Source: Nitrosovibrio tenuis (lineage in GTDB: Bacteria; Pseudomonadota; Gammaproteobacteria; Burkholderiales; Nitrosomonadaceae). From it: DNA of 64,000 nucleotides. Below, in pieces: positions 9,203 through 18,059 of this stretch. The DNA is taken from contig NZ_FOBH01000006.1 of assembly GCF_900109785.1 (NCBI RefSeq), forward strand, positions 1 through 64,000, read 5' to 3'. A program made the position numbers and the translations under genes. The notes beneath the pieces are model-generated. The model ran no database searches. It saw nothing but the letters and a program-made list of their open reading frames with translations, and was not told the origin of the DNA. The number at the start of each line of letters is the position of its first letter. The first letter of the stretch is position 1.

Positions 9203-9802
9203 TTAAAGGTATGGAAACAGATATAAGGTTGAAAAAACGAACAGCCAGACAACGTCCACGAAATGCCAGTAAGCTCCGCCAATGGTCATGGCCACGTAAC
9301 GTCTGCTATCAAAATAACCCAGCATTGCCCATACCAGGAGGAGTAACAGTACGGCCAATCCTATGATGACGTGGGCCATATGAAATCCAGTGATCGTAAA
9401 GTACAGCGAACCATATAAGTCCGTGGTCATTCCGTAAGGCTTGTTACGCCATTCCATGAGCTGAATTGCCACGAATGCGGTACCCAGCACAATCGCGGCT
9501 GTCAAGCCCGCGATACCCCGGCCCGTTCGGCTTTGGTGAACACCGCGCTCTCCAGCCCAGACACAAGCGCTGCTCGCAAGAAGAATAAGGGTATTGGCGC
9601 CCGGAACGAGCAGGCTGGGCAAACCGTCTGGGGGCCATGTCTGCTCGGTTTGAGCTGCCAGATAGAAATAGCAGAACAACAGATACCCGAACAGGCAGGC
9701 TTCTGTCACGATCAATGTCTGCACCCCCCACCACCCGCCCGAAAGTTTCCCGGCACTTCCCACAGGCAACCGTTCACTCTGGAGCTGTACTGGCTCAACC
9801 AT
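9203..9802 (-). CDS. Cytochrome c oxidase subunit III
   Basis: The 199-residue, five-helix protein is the short form of haem-copper oxidase subunit III: GWWGVQTLIVTEACLFGYLL, LYGSLYFTITGFHMAHVIIG and GAYWHFVDVVWLFVFSTLYL are characteristic. Subunit III binds lipid and stabilises proton uptake by subunit I. Its start overlaps the end of subunit I by 8 bases, which indicates translational coupling. The name CoxO would fit if the cluster is coxMNOP-type. Confidence 0.93.
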   Translation of the reverse strand: MVEPVQLQSERLPVGSAGKLSGGWWGVQTLIVTEACLFGYLLFCYFYLAAQTEQTWPPDGLPSLLVPGANTLILLASSACVWAGERGVHQSRTGRGIAGLTAAIVLGTAFVAIQLMEWRNKPYGMTTDLYGSLYFTITGFHMAHVIIGLAVLLLLLVWAMLGYFDSRRYVAMTIGGAYWHFVDVVWLFVFSTLYLFPYL

Positions 9803-11783
9803 TGTTATCTCCTTGAGGCATTGCGCGCTGAGCGAGCGCTTTTCTGGGCCACAGCCATACGATCAGCGCCAGGCTTCCGGCGATGGCAGTTGCGGCTGTG
9901 AACAGCCACCAATGCAGAAGCAGGCCGACAAACAGCAGCGAAATGAACAGGCCGAGAAAAAAAGGTGTGGAGGTGTCATCCGGCATTTTTAGGATAGCCA
10001 ATGGCTTGGCATCAATCGGAGAGGTACTGATTGCCTCGCGCCCTTCAGCAAGCAAAAGACCTTCCTTGAAATTGGAACGTCCTCTGCCTTCATCCAGCCG
10101 ATCCTCCCATAACGGGTGACGGCTTGCCACAGTGGGAATTACGGCAAAGTTGTATGCGGGCGGCGGCGACGATGTCGCCCACTCCAGCGTTGCCGCATCC
10201 CACGGATTCGGGCCAGCCAGGGCTCCTCGCTTGAGACTTACCACGACATTGACTAAAAAGATAAGGACGCCAATTGCGAACACAAAAGAGCCGATTGAAG
10301 TGATCATATTGACGCCATCCCATCCCATCCGGGACGAATAAGTGTAAACGCGCCGGGGCATGCCCAGCAGACCCGCCCAATGCATGGGGAAGAACCCCAC
10401 GTTGAAACCGATGAACATGACCCAAAAGCTCAATTTTCCAAGCGTCTCGTCCATCATCCGGCCCGTGAATTTTGGGAACCAATAATAGATGCCCCCTACC
10501 ACGGGGAAGACATTAATACCGAGTAAAACGTAATGCAGATGGGCGACTATAAAATAGGTTTCGTTAAGCTGCCAATCGAGCGGTACCGCCGCTGTCATCA
10601 CGCCGGACAAGCCGCCGATCACAAACAGCATGACAAACCCGGCAAAAAATAAAAACGGCGTTTTGAACACAGGTCTTCCCAGCCAGATGGTCGCAATCCA
10701 GGCAAACACGGCTATCGAGCTCGGGACTGAGATCACCATGCTGGCCGCGCCGAAGATCGACAACGCAACGGTCGGCAAACCGGTTGCAAACATGTGATGG
10801 ATCCAGACCTCAAAACCGATCAGCATGACGGCCATGGTAGCCAGTGCCATCGCGGTATAACCTACCAGCGGACGGCGGCAGAATGTCGGCAATGCATCGG
10901 ATACAATACCCATGGCCGGAAGCACGATGGCATAAACCCATGGATGGCCGAAGATCCAGAACAAGTGCTGCCAGAGCAGCGGTTTGCCGCCGTTGGCGAC
11001 ATCGAAAAAATGCGTGCCCATCTGCCGGTCGAGCCATAACAGAAAAAATGCCAGGCTGACAGAAGGTATTACCAGAAGATTGGCTACGGACGCTGTGAGC
11101 GTGCCCCAGACCAGAATCGGCACGCGGTTTATTGTCATGCCGGGCGCACGCATCCTGAAAAGTGTCACCACGAAATTGGCTGATCCGACGGATGTGGATA
11201 TGCCTAACAGCACCATGCCGAGTGCGAAGACATCAATGTTCGGGCCCGTGTTAAACGTGGGCCCTGAAAAAGGGACGTAGTTGAACCAGCCTCCGTTCGG
11301 CGCCTGGCCAAGGGGAAAACTTACGTACATGAAGATGCCGGCGAACAGGAATATCCAATAGGAAAAAGCGTTAAGCCGGGGGAAAGCCATATCCCTTGAA
11401 CCCAGCAATAGCGGCCAAAGATAATTTGAAAACCCCGACAGTATCGGCAGGGCATACAGAAAAATCATTGTCACACCGTGCATGGTGAAAAGCTGGTTAT
11501 ATTGTTCCGGGGTCAGCAATGTCTGATCGGGCCGGGCCAGCTGGATACGTATGAGCAGCGCCTCCAGACCGCCTATTATCAAGAAGATGAAAGCGGTAAC
11601 GATGTACCGCAAACCGATGGCTTTATGATCCACGGTCGAAAGCCATCCACGCCATCCAGGTTCCGATTCCCACGTTCTGGCGAGCTGTACTTCGATGTCG
11701 GAACCAGGCGGCGCGCAGCCAATCTCCGGCACCCGGGCAAGATGGTCATCGATTGGACGTTCGGTGATATCAGCGCTAGCCAT
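9795..11783 (-). CDS. Cytochrome c oxidase subunit I, A-type with unusual channel residues
   Basis: The 662-residue protein carries the 12-helix haem-copper oxidase core (residues ~45-540) and a C-terminal extension with two more transmembrane helices (~600-650). Metal ligands are intact: FTMHGVTMIF (haem a), GHPWVY (CuB His and the cross-linked Tyr), WIHHMF (CuB His pair) and VAHLHYVL (both haems). The D-channel entrance (SRDMAFPRLN) is present. Two usual proton-path residues are replaced: Glu of GHPEVY is Trp, and Lys of VPTGIK is Ala (VPSSIAVF). The ATG at 11783 overlaps the stop of a 37-codon reading frame inside the repeat upstream. The overall type resembles CoxN of alternative oxidases. 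Confidence 0.93.
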   Translation of the reverse strand: MASADITERPIDDHLARVPEIGCAPPGSDIEVQLARTWESEPGWRGWLSTVDHKAIGLRYIVTAFIFLIIGGLEALLIRIQLARPDQTLLTPEQYNQLFTMHGVTMIFLYALPILSGFSNYLWPLLLGSRDMAFPRLNAFSYWIFLFAGIFMYVSFPLGQAPNGGWFNYVPFSGPTFNTGPNIDVFALGMVLLGISTSVGSANFVVTLFRMRAPGMTINRVPILVWGTLTASVANLLVIPSVSLAFFLLWLDRQMGTHFFDVANGGKPLLWQHLFWIFGHPWVYAIVLPAMGIVSDALPTFCRRPLVGYTAMALATMAVMLIGFEVWIHHMFATGLPTVALSIFGAASMVISVPSSIAVFAWIATIWLGRPVFKTPFLFFAGFVMLFVIGGLSGVMTAAVPLDWQLNETYFIVAHLHYVLLGINVFPVVGGIYYWFPKFTGRMMDETLGKLSFWVMFIGFNVGFFPMHWAGLLGMPRRVYTYSSRMGWDGVNMITSIGSFVFAIGVLIFLVNVVVSLKRGALAGPNPWDAATLEWATSSPPPAYNFAVIPTVASRHPLWEDRLDEGRGRSNFKEGLLLAEGREAISTSPIDAKPLAILKMPDDTSTPFFLGLFISLLFVGLLLHWWLFTAATAIAGSLALIVWLWPRKALAQRAMPQGDNNG

Positions 11784-11803
11784 GGCTTATCCCGGTATCT
11801 GTC

Positions 11804-11936
11804 TTTAACCTAAACCCGGCAGTTGGCTTCCGTAGCGAGCTCATCATGAAGGTGAAGGTCAGGTATCGAAAGAGGGCTTTGTAGATCATCGCGATAAACT
11901 GAAAAATGAGCGGTCAACTGCCGGATTTAGGTTTAA
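11804..11936. repeat. Terminal-inverted-repeat element (copy A) between oxidase subunits II and I
   Basis: A ~133-bp unit is bounded by 22-bp inverted repeats (11804-11825 and 11915-11936) that match at 20 of 22 positions; the core is CCTAAAnCCGGCAGTTG. The right repeat overlaps the stop codon of the subunit II gene. About 105 bp of the inside is ~80% identical, in opposite orientation, to 30807-30911. The size, ends and dispersal resemble a MITE or a palindromic repeat unit. On the minus strand it contains a 37-codon frame (ATG at 11889) whose TAG stop overlaps the ATG of subunit I, so it may affect coupling between the two oxidase subunits. Confidence 0.75.
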
Positions 11937-13024
11937 TCCAGCTTCGATAAAAATGTTGCGAGTGCAGAGCTTTCGGCTTCCGACAAGCTAATGCTTGGCA
12001 TGCGCGATCCCGGCTTGAACTGTTGCGCATGAATGATCCAATCCATCAAATGGTCGGGTGTATTGGTCAACAATCCCGCCGCAAGCCTCCGCCTCGATTT
12101 CAAGTGGGTCAGATCGGGCCCATGAGTACCGCGAGCCTTGGTGCCGCGAATCGCATGGCAGCCGGCGCAACGGTCCATGAACAGTTTGTATCCGGGGTCC
12201 TCATTCGATACGGAAGGCAATAATGATGCTGGCCGGCGCTGAGTATCGCGCCATTTTTCAAACTCCTGGATATCTTCCGCAATGACTTCGAAACCCATGT
12301 GGGCATGGCCAGCGCCGCAATATTGTGCACACTGTCCCGTGTAGGTGCCGGGCGCGTCCGCCTGGATCCATTTCTGATTCATCAGGCCCGGAATCATCTG
12401 TGTTTTTCCAGCGAGTGTCGGCACCCAAAAGGCATGAATGACGTCGGCGCTTTTTAATTTGATGAGAACGGGCTGGCCCACAGGGATATGCACCTCGTTC
12501 GCGGTAATAAAGCGTTGTGCCGGATCGGAATGTTCATACTCGACTTTCCACCACCAATCGTATCCCGTAACGGTCAATGTAACGGTCGGTGCCTCGGGCG
12601 GCTTGGCAACGGCATTCAGTACCATCAGCGAATAAACCACCAGCCCGATGAGGACGAGGGTCGAGATTCCCGTCCCAATATACAGCCACTCAAGCCCTTC
12701 GCCTTCGCGGCCGATCGCGCGTGGATCGGCGGCTGGACGTTTACGGCGAACCGCCATGATCAACAGCACAGCGATAATGAAACAGACCGCGGCGCATACT
12801 CCAACGAGTACCCAGCCAAGGTACATGGTCGGGCGGGCCGCAGGGCCATAACTGTGCAAAAAATAATTCAATGGAGCATCCAGCGTCTCGGCCATGCATG
12901 CGCCCGGAACGGCCGTCAGCCCGGCCACGGCCGCGCCGAACCCGCGCCCGCCTGTTAGTGTTGAGCCGGGCCAGGGCCTCGCTTCACCGCATTCATCCAG
13001 GGATTCCGGTGGAGGTGGATTCAT
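11933..13024 (-). CDS. Cytochrome c oxidase subunit II with fused cytochrome c domain
   Basis: The ~363-residue protein has an N-terminal signal region (ending near GACMA), two transmembrane helices (LGWVLVGVCAAVCFIIAVLL and ISTLVLIGLVVYSLMVL), a periplasmic CuA domain and a C-terminal class I cytochrome c domain (CAGCH, with PGSRMPS as the methionine ligand region). The CuA ligands are complete: VIHAFWVP and CAQYCGAGHAHM. YDWWWKVEY is the aromatic patch for electron entry. The fused haem makes this a caa3-type subunit. The ATG at 13024 is the most plausible start but has no clear ribosome-binding site. The same frame stays open upstream to 13357 without recognisable sequence. Confidence 0.92.
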   Translation of the reverse strand: MNPPPPESLDECGEARPWPGSTLTGGRGFGAAVAGLTAVPGACMAETLDAPLNYFLHSYGPAARPTMYLGWVLVGVCAAVCFIIAVLLIMAVRRKRPAADPRAIGREGEGLEWLYIGTGISTLVLIGLVVYSLMVLNAVAKPPEAPTVTLTVTGYDWWWKVEYEHSDPAQRFITANEVHIPVGQPVLIKLKSADVIHAFWVPTLAGKTQMIPGLMNQKWIQADAPGTYTGQCAQYCGAGHAHMGFEVIAEDIQEFEKWRDTQRRPASLLPSVSNEDPGYKLFMDRCAGCHAIRGTKARGTHGPDLTHLKSRRRLAAGLLTNTPDHLMDWIIHAQQFKPGSRMPSISLSEAESSALATFLSKLD

Positions 13025-13660
13025 GCTTTGACAGGCCCGAACCGCGGTTTCGACGCTGTTTGAGCTGGATGTTGCAGCCGCAACGGACCGAGGCGCCAAG
13101 GTAAAGGCGAGATCAAAGGTGCCGTCTGTGTATGTGTACCCCGCTTCGAGGTTCGTCTTGATCGCGAACGCCGAGGCGTATGGCTCGTCATGCATGGGAT
13201 CGCGTGGATTCGAGGAGCAGTTCCATTCAGTATAGTAAATGCCTTGCAGTGCGCCACGGTGTGAATGCCTGCCGCGTCTTCCGCACCACACTGCGCGGAT
13301 TTTTCGAGAAACGGTTTCGAGGTCGTCGCACGCGGCGCCATGCGAGCATGGTCGCATCAGACCGTATCTTCCCAGCAGTGCGGCAGATCGATCGTTGGTG
13401 CAGCAAGGTCACAGCTGACTCCAGGGGGCGTGGGAACAACCTCATCAATTCCTCGCGTGCCCGGACAGGCAATCGTGCTCATCAAGGCAAGAGCAGCCTA
13501 ACGGGAATCGAAGCGGCGGGTAGGGCCGCAGGATGCTGGGAACGTCGTGTCGAGGTTGCGGTCGGAATAGAAAAATCGGATACCGATACCCGGGAGATGC
13601 GAAGCATACTACCTCCCCATCGCGGCCGGGCGGCGCCTGTGTTCGTATGGGAATCCGTTT
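13025..13660. other. 636-bp stretch upstream of subunit II without a recognised gene
   Basis: This holds the promoter side of the oxidase operon and the 3' flank of the ThDP enzyme gene's downstream region. Several overlapping frames of 60-170 codons are open on both strands. None has a ribosome-binding site with a recognisable family, and the in-frame extension of subunit II (to 13357) has no signal peptide. It may be decayed coding DNA. No hairpin or repeat was seen. Confidence 0.35.
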
Positions 13661-15427
13661 TTAAGCGAAAATCTGCTTGACGGATGACTTTATGATTCCG
13701 GGTGAATCGGCATCGCCGTGCAATATTGCCGACGCATACGCTTTCGCTTGCTTGAATGTGATGTGTGGCGGTAGAGGCGGCACGTCCGGATCGGTATAGG
13801 CTTCCAGAACCACCGGACGGTCGGCGCCTAAGGCGCAGCCCCAGGCACTGCCGATTTCTTCGGGACGGTCAACACGGATGCCCCGCAAGCCGATCATTTC
13901 CGCGTATGCCGCGTAGGGAAAGTCGGGAACATCCTGCGATGCTTCGAATTTCGGGTCGCCTTCCATGGCGCGCTGTTCCCAGGTTACCTGATTCAGATCG
14001 CGGTTGTTCAGCACCATCACCAGTAAATGCGGATTACTCCAGCGCCGCCAATACTTCCCGACGGTGATAAGTTCATTCAGGCCGTTCATTTGCATTGCAC
14101 CATCTCCGGCCATTGCAATGACCGTCCGGCGGGGGTGCGCGAACTTGGCCGCAATCGCGTAAGGTACCGCCGGCCCCATGGTGGCCAGTCCACCTGAAAG
14201 CGATGCCATCATACCTTGGCGGACTTTCAGATCGCGCGCATACCAGTTTGCGGAAGAGCCGGAGTCACAGGTGAGAATGCAGCCGTCCGGCAGGCGCGGA
14301 GACAGTTCCCAGAATACTCTTTGTGGATTGATGGGGCTGGCCGGCGCCATGGCGCGGGCCTCCATCGTCTTCCACCACTGGGTTATCTCATCCTCGATTT
14401 TTTTACGCCAGGCGCGGTCATTCTTTCGTTTCAGTAGCGGGATAAGTAATCTCAGCGTTTCCGCGCTGTCTCCGACCAGATTCACTTCCATGGGATAGCG
14501 AATACTCATCATGCGGCCATCGATATCGATTTGCACACCGCGCGCCTGACCTTCCTCGGGTAAAAATTCGGAGTAGGGAAAGCTCGATCCGATCATGAGC
14601 AGCGTATCGCACTGCATCATCATGTCATAGCTCGGCCTGGTGCCCAGCAGTCCTATCGATCCAGTTACAAAGGGCAGGTCATCCGGAACCACTGCTTTTC
14701 CAAGTAAAGCTTTGGCAATACCGGCACCGAGCAGATCGGCAGCTTCCAGGACCTCAGGTGTGGCCTGCAGCGCGCCAGCGCCCACCAGCATCGCGACTTT
14801 CGAGCCGGCATTGAGGGCGTCGGCGGCGCGCTGTAGATCTTCCGGCCGAGGTATCACGCGGGGCTCCTTGTATCCAATTCCAGAGTGGATCGTACCGTGC
14901 TCCCGCGCGGGTTTTTCCGCATCCATCTCCTGGATATCATTGGGTACGATAATGCAACACACGTTTCGCTCAACCTGGGCGATGCGCATGGCGCGGTCAA
15001 GAATGTGGCGCATTTGCTCTGGCGTGGATACCATATGGACGTATTCGTGCGCCACGTCCTTGAACAAGGAGATCAGGTCGACCTCCTGCTGGAAGTTGCC
15101 GCCCAGCGCGGCGCGTTTCTGTTGGCCGACGATGGCGACCACCGGTTGGTGATCGAGTTTGGCGTCATATAAGCCGTTTAGCAGATGAATTGCGCCTGGA
15201 CCGGAGGTAGCCAGGCAAACACCTACTTCGCCGGTGAATTTCGCGTGCGCACAGGCCATGAATGCGGCCATCTCTTCGTGCCGCACCTGTACAAAATCAA
15301 TTCTATCAGGGGCGCGGTTCAGTGCACCCATGATCCCGTTGATGCCATCTCCCGGATATCCAAAGATGCGTTTGACTCTCCACTCGGATAAGCGTCGCAC
15401 TAAAAAATCGCTGACATTCTCCTTCAT
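13661..15427 (-). CDS. Thiamine diphosphate-dependent enzyme, pyruvate oxidase/acetolactate synthase-like
   Basis: The 588-residue protein has the three-domain POX/AHAS layout: an N-terminal ThDP pyrimidine domain with the catalytic glutamate (VQVRHEEMAAFMACAHAKFTG), a central domain (~200-340) and a C-terminal ThDP-binding domain (AGDGAMQMNGLNELITV...NN, the GDG-NN motif). FGYPGDGINGIMGAL is typical of the pyruvate oxidase-like branch. The likely reaction is decarboxylation of pyruvate or a related 2-oxoacid. The exact substrate and acceptor cannot be read from the sequence. Start chosen at the ATG at 15427, with GAGGAG six bases upstream. It stands alone. Confidence 0.82.
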   Translation of the reverse strand: MKENVSDFLVRRLSEWRVKRIFGYPGDGINGIMGALNRAPDRIDFVQVRHEEMAAFMACAHAKFTGEVGVCLATSGPGAIHLLNGLYDAKLDHQPVVAIVGQQKRAALGGNFQQEVDLISLFKDVAHEYVHMVSTPEQMRHILDRAMRIAQVERNVCCIIVPNDIQEMDAEKPAREHGTIHSGIGYKEPRVIPRPEDLQRAADALNAGSKVAMLVGAGALQATPEVLEAADLLGAGIAKALLGKAVVPDDLPFVTGSIGLLGTRPSYDMMMQCDTLLMIGSSFPYSEFLPEEGQARGVQIDIDGRMMSIRYPMEVNLVGDSAETLRLLIPLLKRKNDRAWRKKIEDEITQWWKTMEARAMAPASPINPQRVFWELSPRLPDGCILTCDSGSSANWYARDLKVRQGMMASLSGGLATMGPAVPYAIAAKFAHPRRTVIAMAGDGAMQMNGLNELITVGKYWRRWSNPHLLVMVLNNRDLNQVTWEQRAMEGDPKFEASQDVPDFPYAAYAEMIGLRGIRVDRPEEIGSAWGCALGADRPVVLEAYTDPDVPPLPPHITFKQAKAYASAILHGDADSPGIIKSSVKQIFA

Positions 15428-16046
15428 TGCCATCTCCTCTGTTGCTCCTTTAGTCCGGCAGAACATCGGAACGACCTTTAATGCATCGCCTTGCGCTTCT
15501 ATTCGGCTCGTTTTCAGACGCGAGTTCCCCGCGGACATGTATGATGCTGACGGTATGTATCCTCCTGTCAGTTTCTCAATGCATTACGGCCCAGGCGCTT
15601 TACGGGGTTTACGGCAGAGTTTGAGCCGCTTGAATTACAGTCCGTACAATTAGGTATCAGGTGGACATCGATCCATGAATTCAATACTACGCCGCGAATC
15701 CAGTGTTTCTGTGCGCTAGCCCACTCATACGTCTTGTCTTGAAATATTGAAAATAGATATTTCAGCGCGTACTGCGTAGCTGATCATTTACAGGAATATT
15801 TATGGCCGACTACATGTCATCAACATATGGCGGGCGGATAAGGAGAAAAAACAGGACAATGAGGCCCGGGATGACACCGCTCCCGGCCGCGAATAGAGGG
15901 GCGCATGCAGGAAAGCTGGGAGGGAGAAGAACTTGCGTTAGAAAATGCGGAGGGCAATGCGCAGGAAAATGATTTAGCAGGCCTGGACTGCCAGGCCTGC
16001 CTGAGAGCAAATCGAAAAGCGAATGTCAGATGAGACTTTTTTGAAA
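15428..16046. other. Intergenic region between the ThDP enzyme and the porin
   Basis: Apart from the hairpin at 15980-16003 no function is visible. A 50-60-codon frame from an ATG near 15801 (MADYMSSTYGGR...) and its antisense hydrophobic frame are open, but neither resembles a known protein. An AT-rich segment around 15735-15800 could hold the promoter of the ThDP gene. Confidence 0.35.
15980..16003 (-). terminator. Hairpin downstream of the porin gene
   Basis: GCAGGCCTGG and CCAGGCCTGC form a perfect 10-bp stem with a 4-base loop about 45 bases past the porin stop codon. On the minus strand it is followed by TAAATCATTTT, a weak U-rich tail, so it probably ends the porin transcript. Confidence 0.6.
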
Positions 16047-17708
16047 TCAGAAAGCAATCTGGTATTGCAGGACGAACTGGCCTCTATTGGAAATCTTGTA
16101 TCCGTCATTGTTGAATACCGGCCTGTTCTGGTAATCAAACGTGACCTTGCTGTTGTGGCCCTTTATCAGCCAATTTATGCCCACGTTGAAAACGTTTACC
16201 TGGTTATGCAGAGCCTGGTAGTCTGCGCTCGTCCAGGAGAAGTAGGGCATCAACTGCCCGTTGTTGCCGCCGAGCAAGTCCTTGGCCATCAGATAGCCGA
16301 TCTGCCCGTAGAAAAGCTTTCCCGTTCCAAACATCGGGAACGCGTTGCCTCCGGTAGCGAACGGTGCCGTACCGCCCGTGGCCGGAGCCATGCCAATGCC
16401 GTTCATGCGCAGGTAATTCGGGCCGTAATTTGTGTCGAAAAAACCCAGATAAGCCGAGACGGCGGTCTCCTTGACCTTGTCCACCGGCGCATCCAGGTAG
16501 AGCGCCAGCGACCAGATAGTCATGTCGTGGAATTTGACGTTTGTTTCGCCTACTTCGGCGCCACTTCCATTCAGTATTGGGGTGCCCGTCCACGTTGCCC
16601 CCTTCTGAGTGATGAAGCCGCCTTCAAGGTTAAATACGCTCTTTTTGCCCAGATAGGTTCCCTGCCAGTAGGGGTTTGTCATGGGCTCGGTATCCCAGAA
16701 GTTGATGGCGTAGAACCCTTGGTAGCGCTTGTGATGCCCTTCCCGAGAGAACTGAGCCATGGTGGGCGAGATGGTCTCGAAGGCCGTGCCTGAGGTATTG
16801 ATGGGGAACGGATCGCTGGCGGTGAACCGGTAATTGAACATGCCGATCTGACCACGGAGATAAACACTCAGGCTTCTGTTGAAGATGTCGGTCCGGTCGG
16901 CGGTGAACTGGGCGAACAGCGGAATATCCATGGTCATGATCGTGCTGACGCTGGGGCTGCTGAAGCGGGACACGCCATTGGCCATGACCAGGCCGCCGCC
17001 CACGATCATCTGATGGCCCTGGGTCAGGCGCAATTCACCAAACGCATCGTGAAAGAATGCCTGGATCTTCCTGTTGCCGACAGCCGTATCTACACCATTG
17101 TGCTGGGTACTGGCATCCTGCGTAAGAAAGTTGAAGTTGTTCATCCCGTACTGGGTATAGAAATACACCCGGTCAGTCAGTTGACCCTGTAACACGAAAC
17201 GGGTTCTGCGCAGCCCAATATCGGTCGTGTCTGTCACCGGGTGACCCAGGACCTGCGAACCTGGATTGTTCTGCTCATACCGTAGCCAGACCTGGTTCAG
17301 GAAGCCAAATTTCAGGTACTGGCTTCCATCCGGATTCAGGTTCCACTTGAATGGATCAGGTGACTTCCAGTTTGCGTAACCCATTCCCGAGGGTGTGGGA
17401 GCGGGAGCTGGACCGCCGGCGGCAATAGCTCCCCCGGCCTGACTGGTAGCGGGCAATTCGGCAGCTTCACCCGCCCCGGCCTTGGGAGCAGGTTTTTTAT
17501 CCGAAACCTTTTCGAAGGACCCCATGCGCACCCGTCCTTCACCGGGTTCCGAGTAAATCTGTTTAGTTTTGGTGTCCACATAAAGATCGATGACATAAGC
17601 CTTCGAAGACGCAGCATCCGAATCGGCGGATGTCGGCTTATCCTGTGCATGCAGGGGAACTGAAAGTAAACAGCCTGACAGTAATAACAACGGAGCATGA
17701 CATTTCAT
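16047..17708 (-). CDS. Outer-membrane porin, phosphate-selective (OprO/OprP)-like
   Basis: The 553-residue precursor has a signal peptide (LLLLSGCLLSVPLHAQ), a ~100-residue Pro/Ala-rich linker, and a long beta-barrel domain with alternating hydrophobic strands (YLKFGFLNQVWLRYE, IGLRRTRFVLQGQLTDRVYF, FYTQYG) ending in the terminal phenylalanine needed for outer-membrane insertion (QFVLQYQIAF). The barrel resembles phosphate-selective porin O/P proteins, but selectivity is not provable by eye. GGGAG lies 7 bases before the ATG. The upstream region carries phased TCAC repeats like a Pho box, which supports a role in phosphate uptake. Confidence 0.75.
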   Translation of the reverse strand: MKCHAPLLLLSGCLLSVPLHAQDKPTSADSDAASSKAYVIDLYVDTKTKQIYSEPGEGRVRMGSFEKVSDKKPAPKAGAGEAAELPATSQAGGAIAAGGPAPAPTPSGMGYANWKSPDPFKWNLNPDGSQYLKFGFLNQVWLRYEQNNPGSQVLGHPVTDTTDIGLRRTRFVLQGQLTDRVYFYTQYGMNNFNFLTQDASTQHNGVDTAVGNRKIQAFFHDAFGELRLTQGHQMIVGGGLVMANGVSRFSSPSVSTIMTMDIPLFAQFTADRTDIFNRSLSVYLRGQIGMFNYRFTASDPFPINTSGTAFETISPTMAQFSREGHHKRYQGFYAINFWDTEPMTNPYWQGTYLGKKSVFNLEGGFITQKGATWTGTPILNGSGAEVGETNVKFHDMTIWSLALYLDAPVDKVKETAVSAYLGFFDTNYGPNYLRMNGIGMAPATGGTAPFATGGNAFPMFGTGKLFYGQIGYLMAKDLLGGNNGQLMPYFSWTSADYQALHNQVNVFNVGINWLIKGHNSKVTFDYQNRPVFNNDGYKISNRGQFVLQYQIAF

Positions 17709-17829
17709 TACGATCTCCCTGATCAGAGTTATGCTATAGGTTTAATTAGTTATATTGATGAAAAGTAGGGAAAGCTTGATCCTATTGGTCAAAATAGCAT
17801 GGGAGGTGTCAAAAAACCGTCAGGGGACG

Positions 17830-17888
17830 GTGAAAAAAACGTGACAAATACGTGAGTTAAATGTGACGGAGAAGTGAATTATTCGTTG
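17830..17888 (-). promoter_or_regulatory. Pho-box-like array, 11-bp phased repeats
   Basis: GTGA (TCAC on the coding strand of the porin) starts at 17830, 17841, 17852, 17863 and 17874, exactly 11 bp apart, with a weaker sixth (GTTG) at 17885. Read on the minus strand the units are TTGTCAC, CCGTCAC, AACTCAC, AATTCAC and TTTTCAC with AT-rich spacers. PhoB boxes are direct repeats of CTGTCAY with 11-bp periodicity. The array lies ~120-180 bp upstream of a porin resembling phosphate porins. Confidence 0.6.
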
Positions 17889-17912
17889 ACGATTTCTTGC
17901 AGCCGGGGATAT

Positions 17913-17942
17913 GCAAAACCACTATCTCGGTAGTGTTTTTGC
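17913..17942 (-). terminator. Hairpin after the secreted-protein pair
   Basis: GCAAAA-C-CACTA, a short loop and TAGTG-TTTTTGC form a hairpin. On the minus strand the stem CACTA/TAGTG is followed by GTTTTGC, a modest U-rich tail, placed about 120 bp after the stop at 18060. Confidence 0.55.
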
Positions 17943-18059
17943 CTGATAAGGCATTAATGGCGCTGTGGGGGGCAGGGGTTGTGGAAAAGGCGGGCTGGGG
18001 TGCGGCGGATTGCCGCGCATGCGCGGAAGAATGGGGTCTGAACTCGAGCGAAACCGTCG

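Larger units (their letters stand above)
17709..18059. other. Porin promoter region
   Basis: This 351-bp gap contains, from the porin side outward, an AT-rich promoter stretch (17735-17800), the phased GTGA/TCAC array (17830-17888) and a hairpin terminator (17913-17942) closing the converging paralogue pair. No gene was seen. Confidence 0.6.

Noticed and set aside
9795-13024. Possibility that the oxidase cluster is the sNOR nitric oxide reductase (NorSY) known from ammonia oxidisers
   Set aside because: Subunit II keeps all CuA ligands and a fused haem c and subunit III is present, which fits an oxygen-reducing oxidase better than NorSY.
13025-13357. 111-codon N-terminal extension of oxidase subunit II
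   Set aside because: It adds no signal peptide or domain, and the subunit II homology starts only after 13024.
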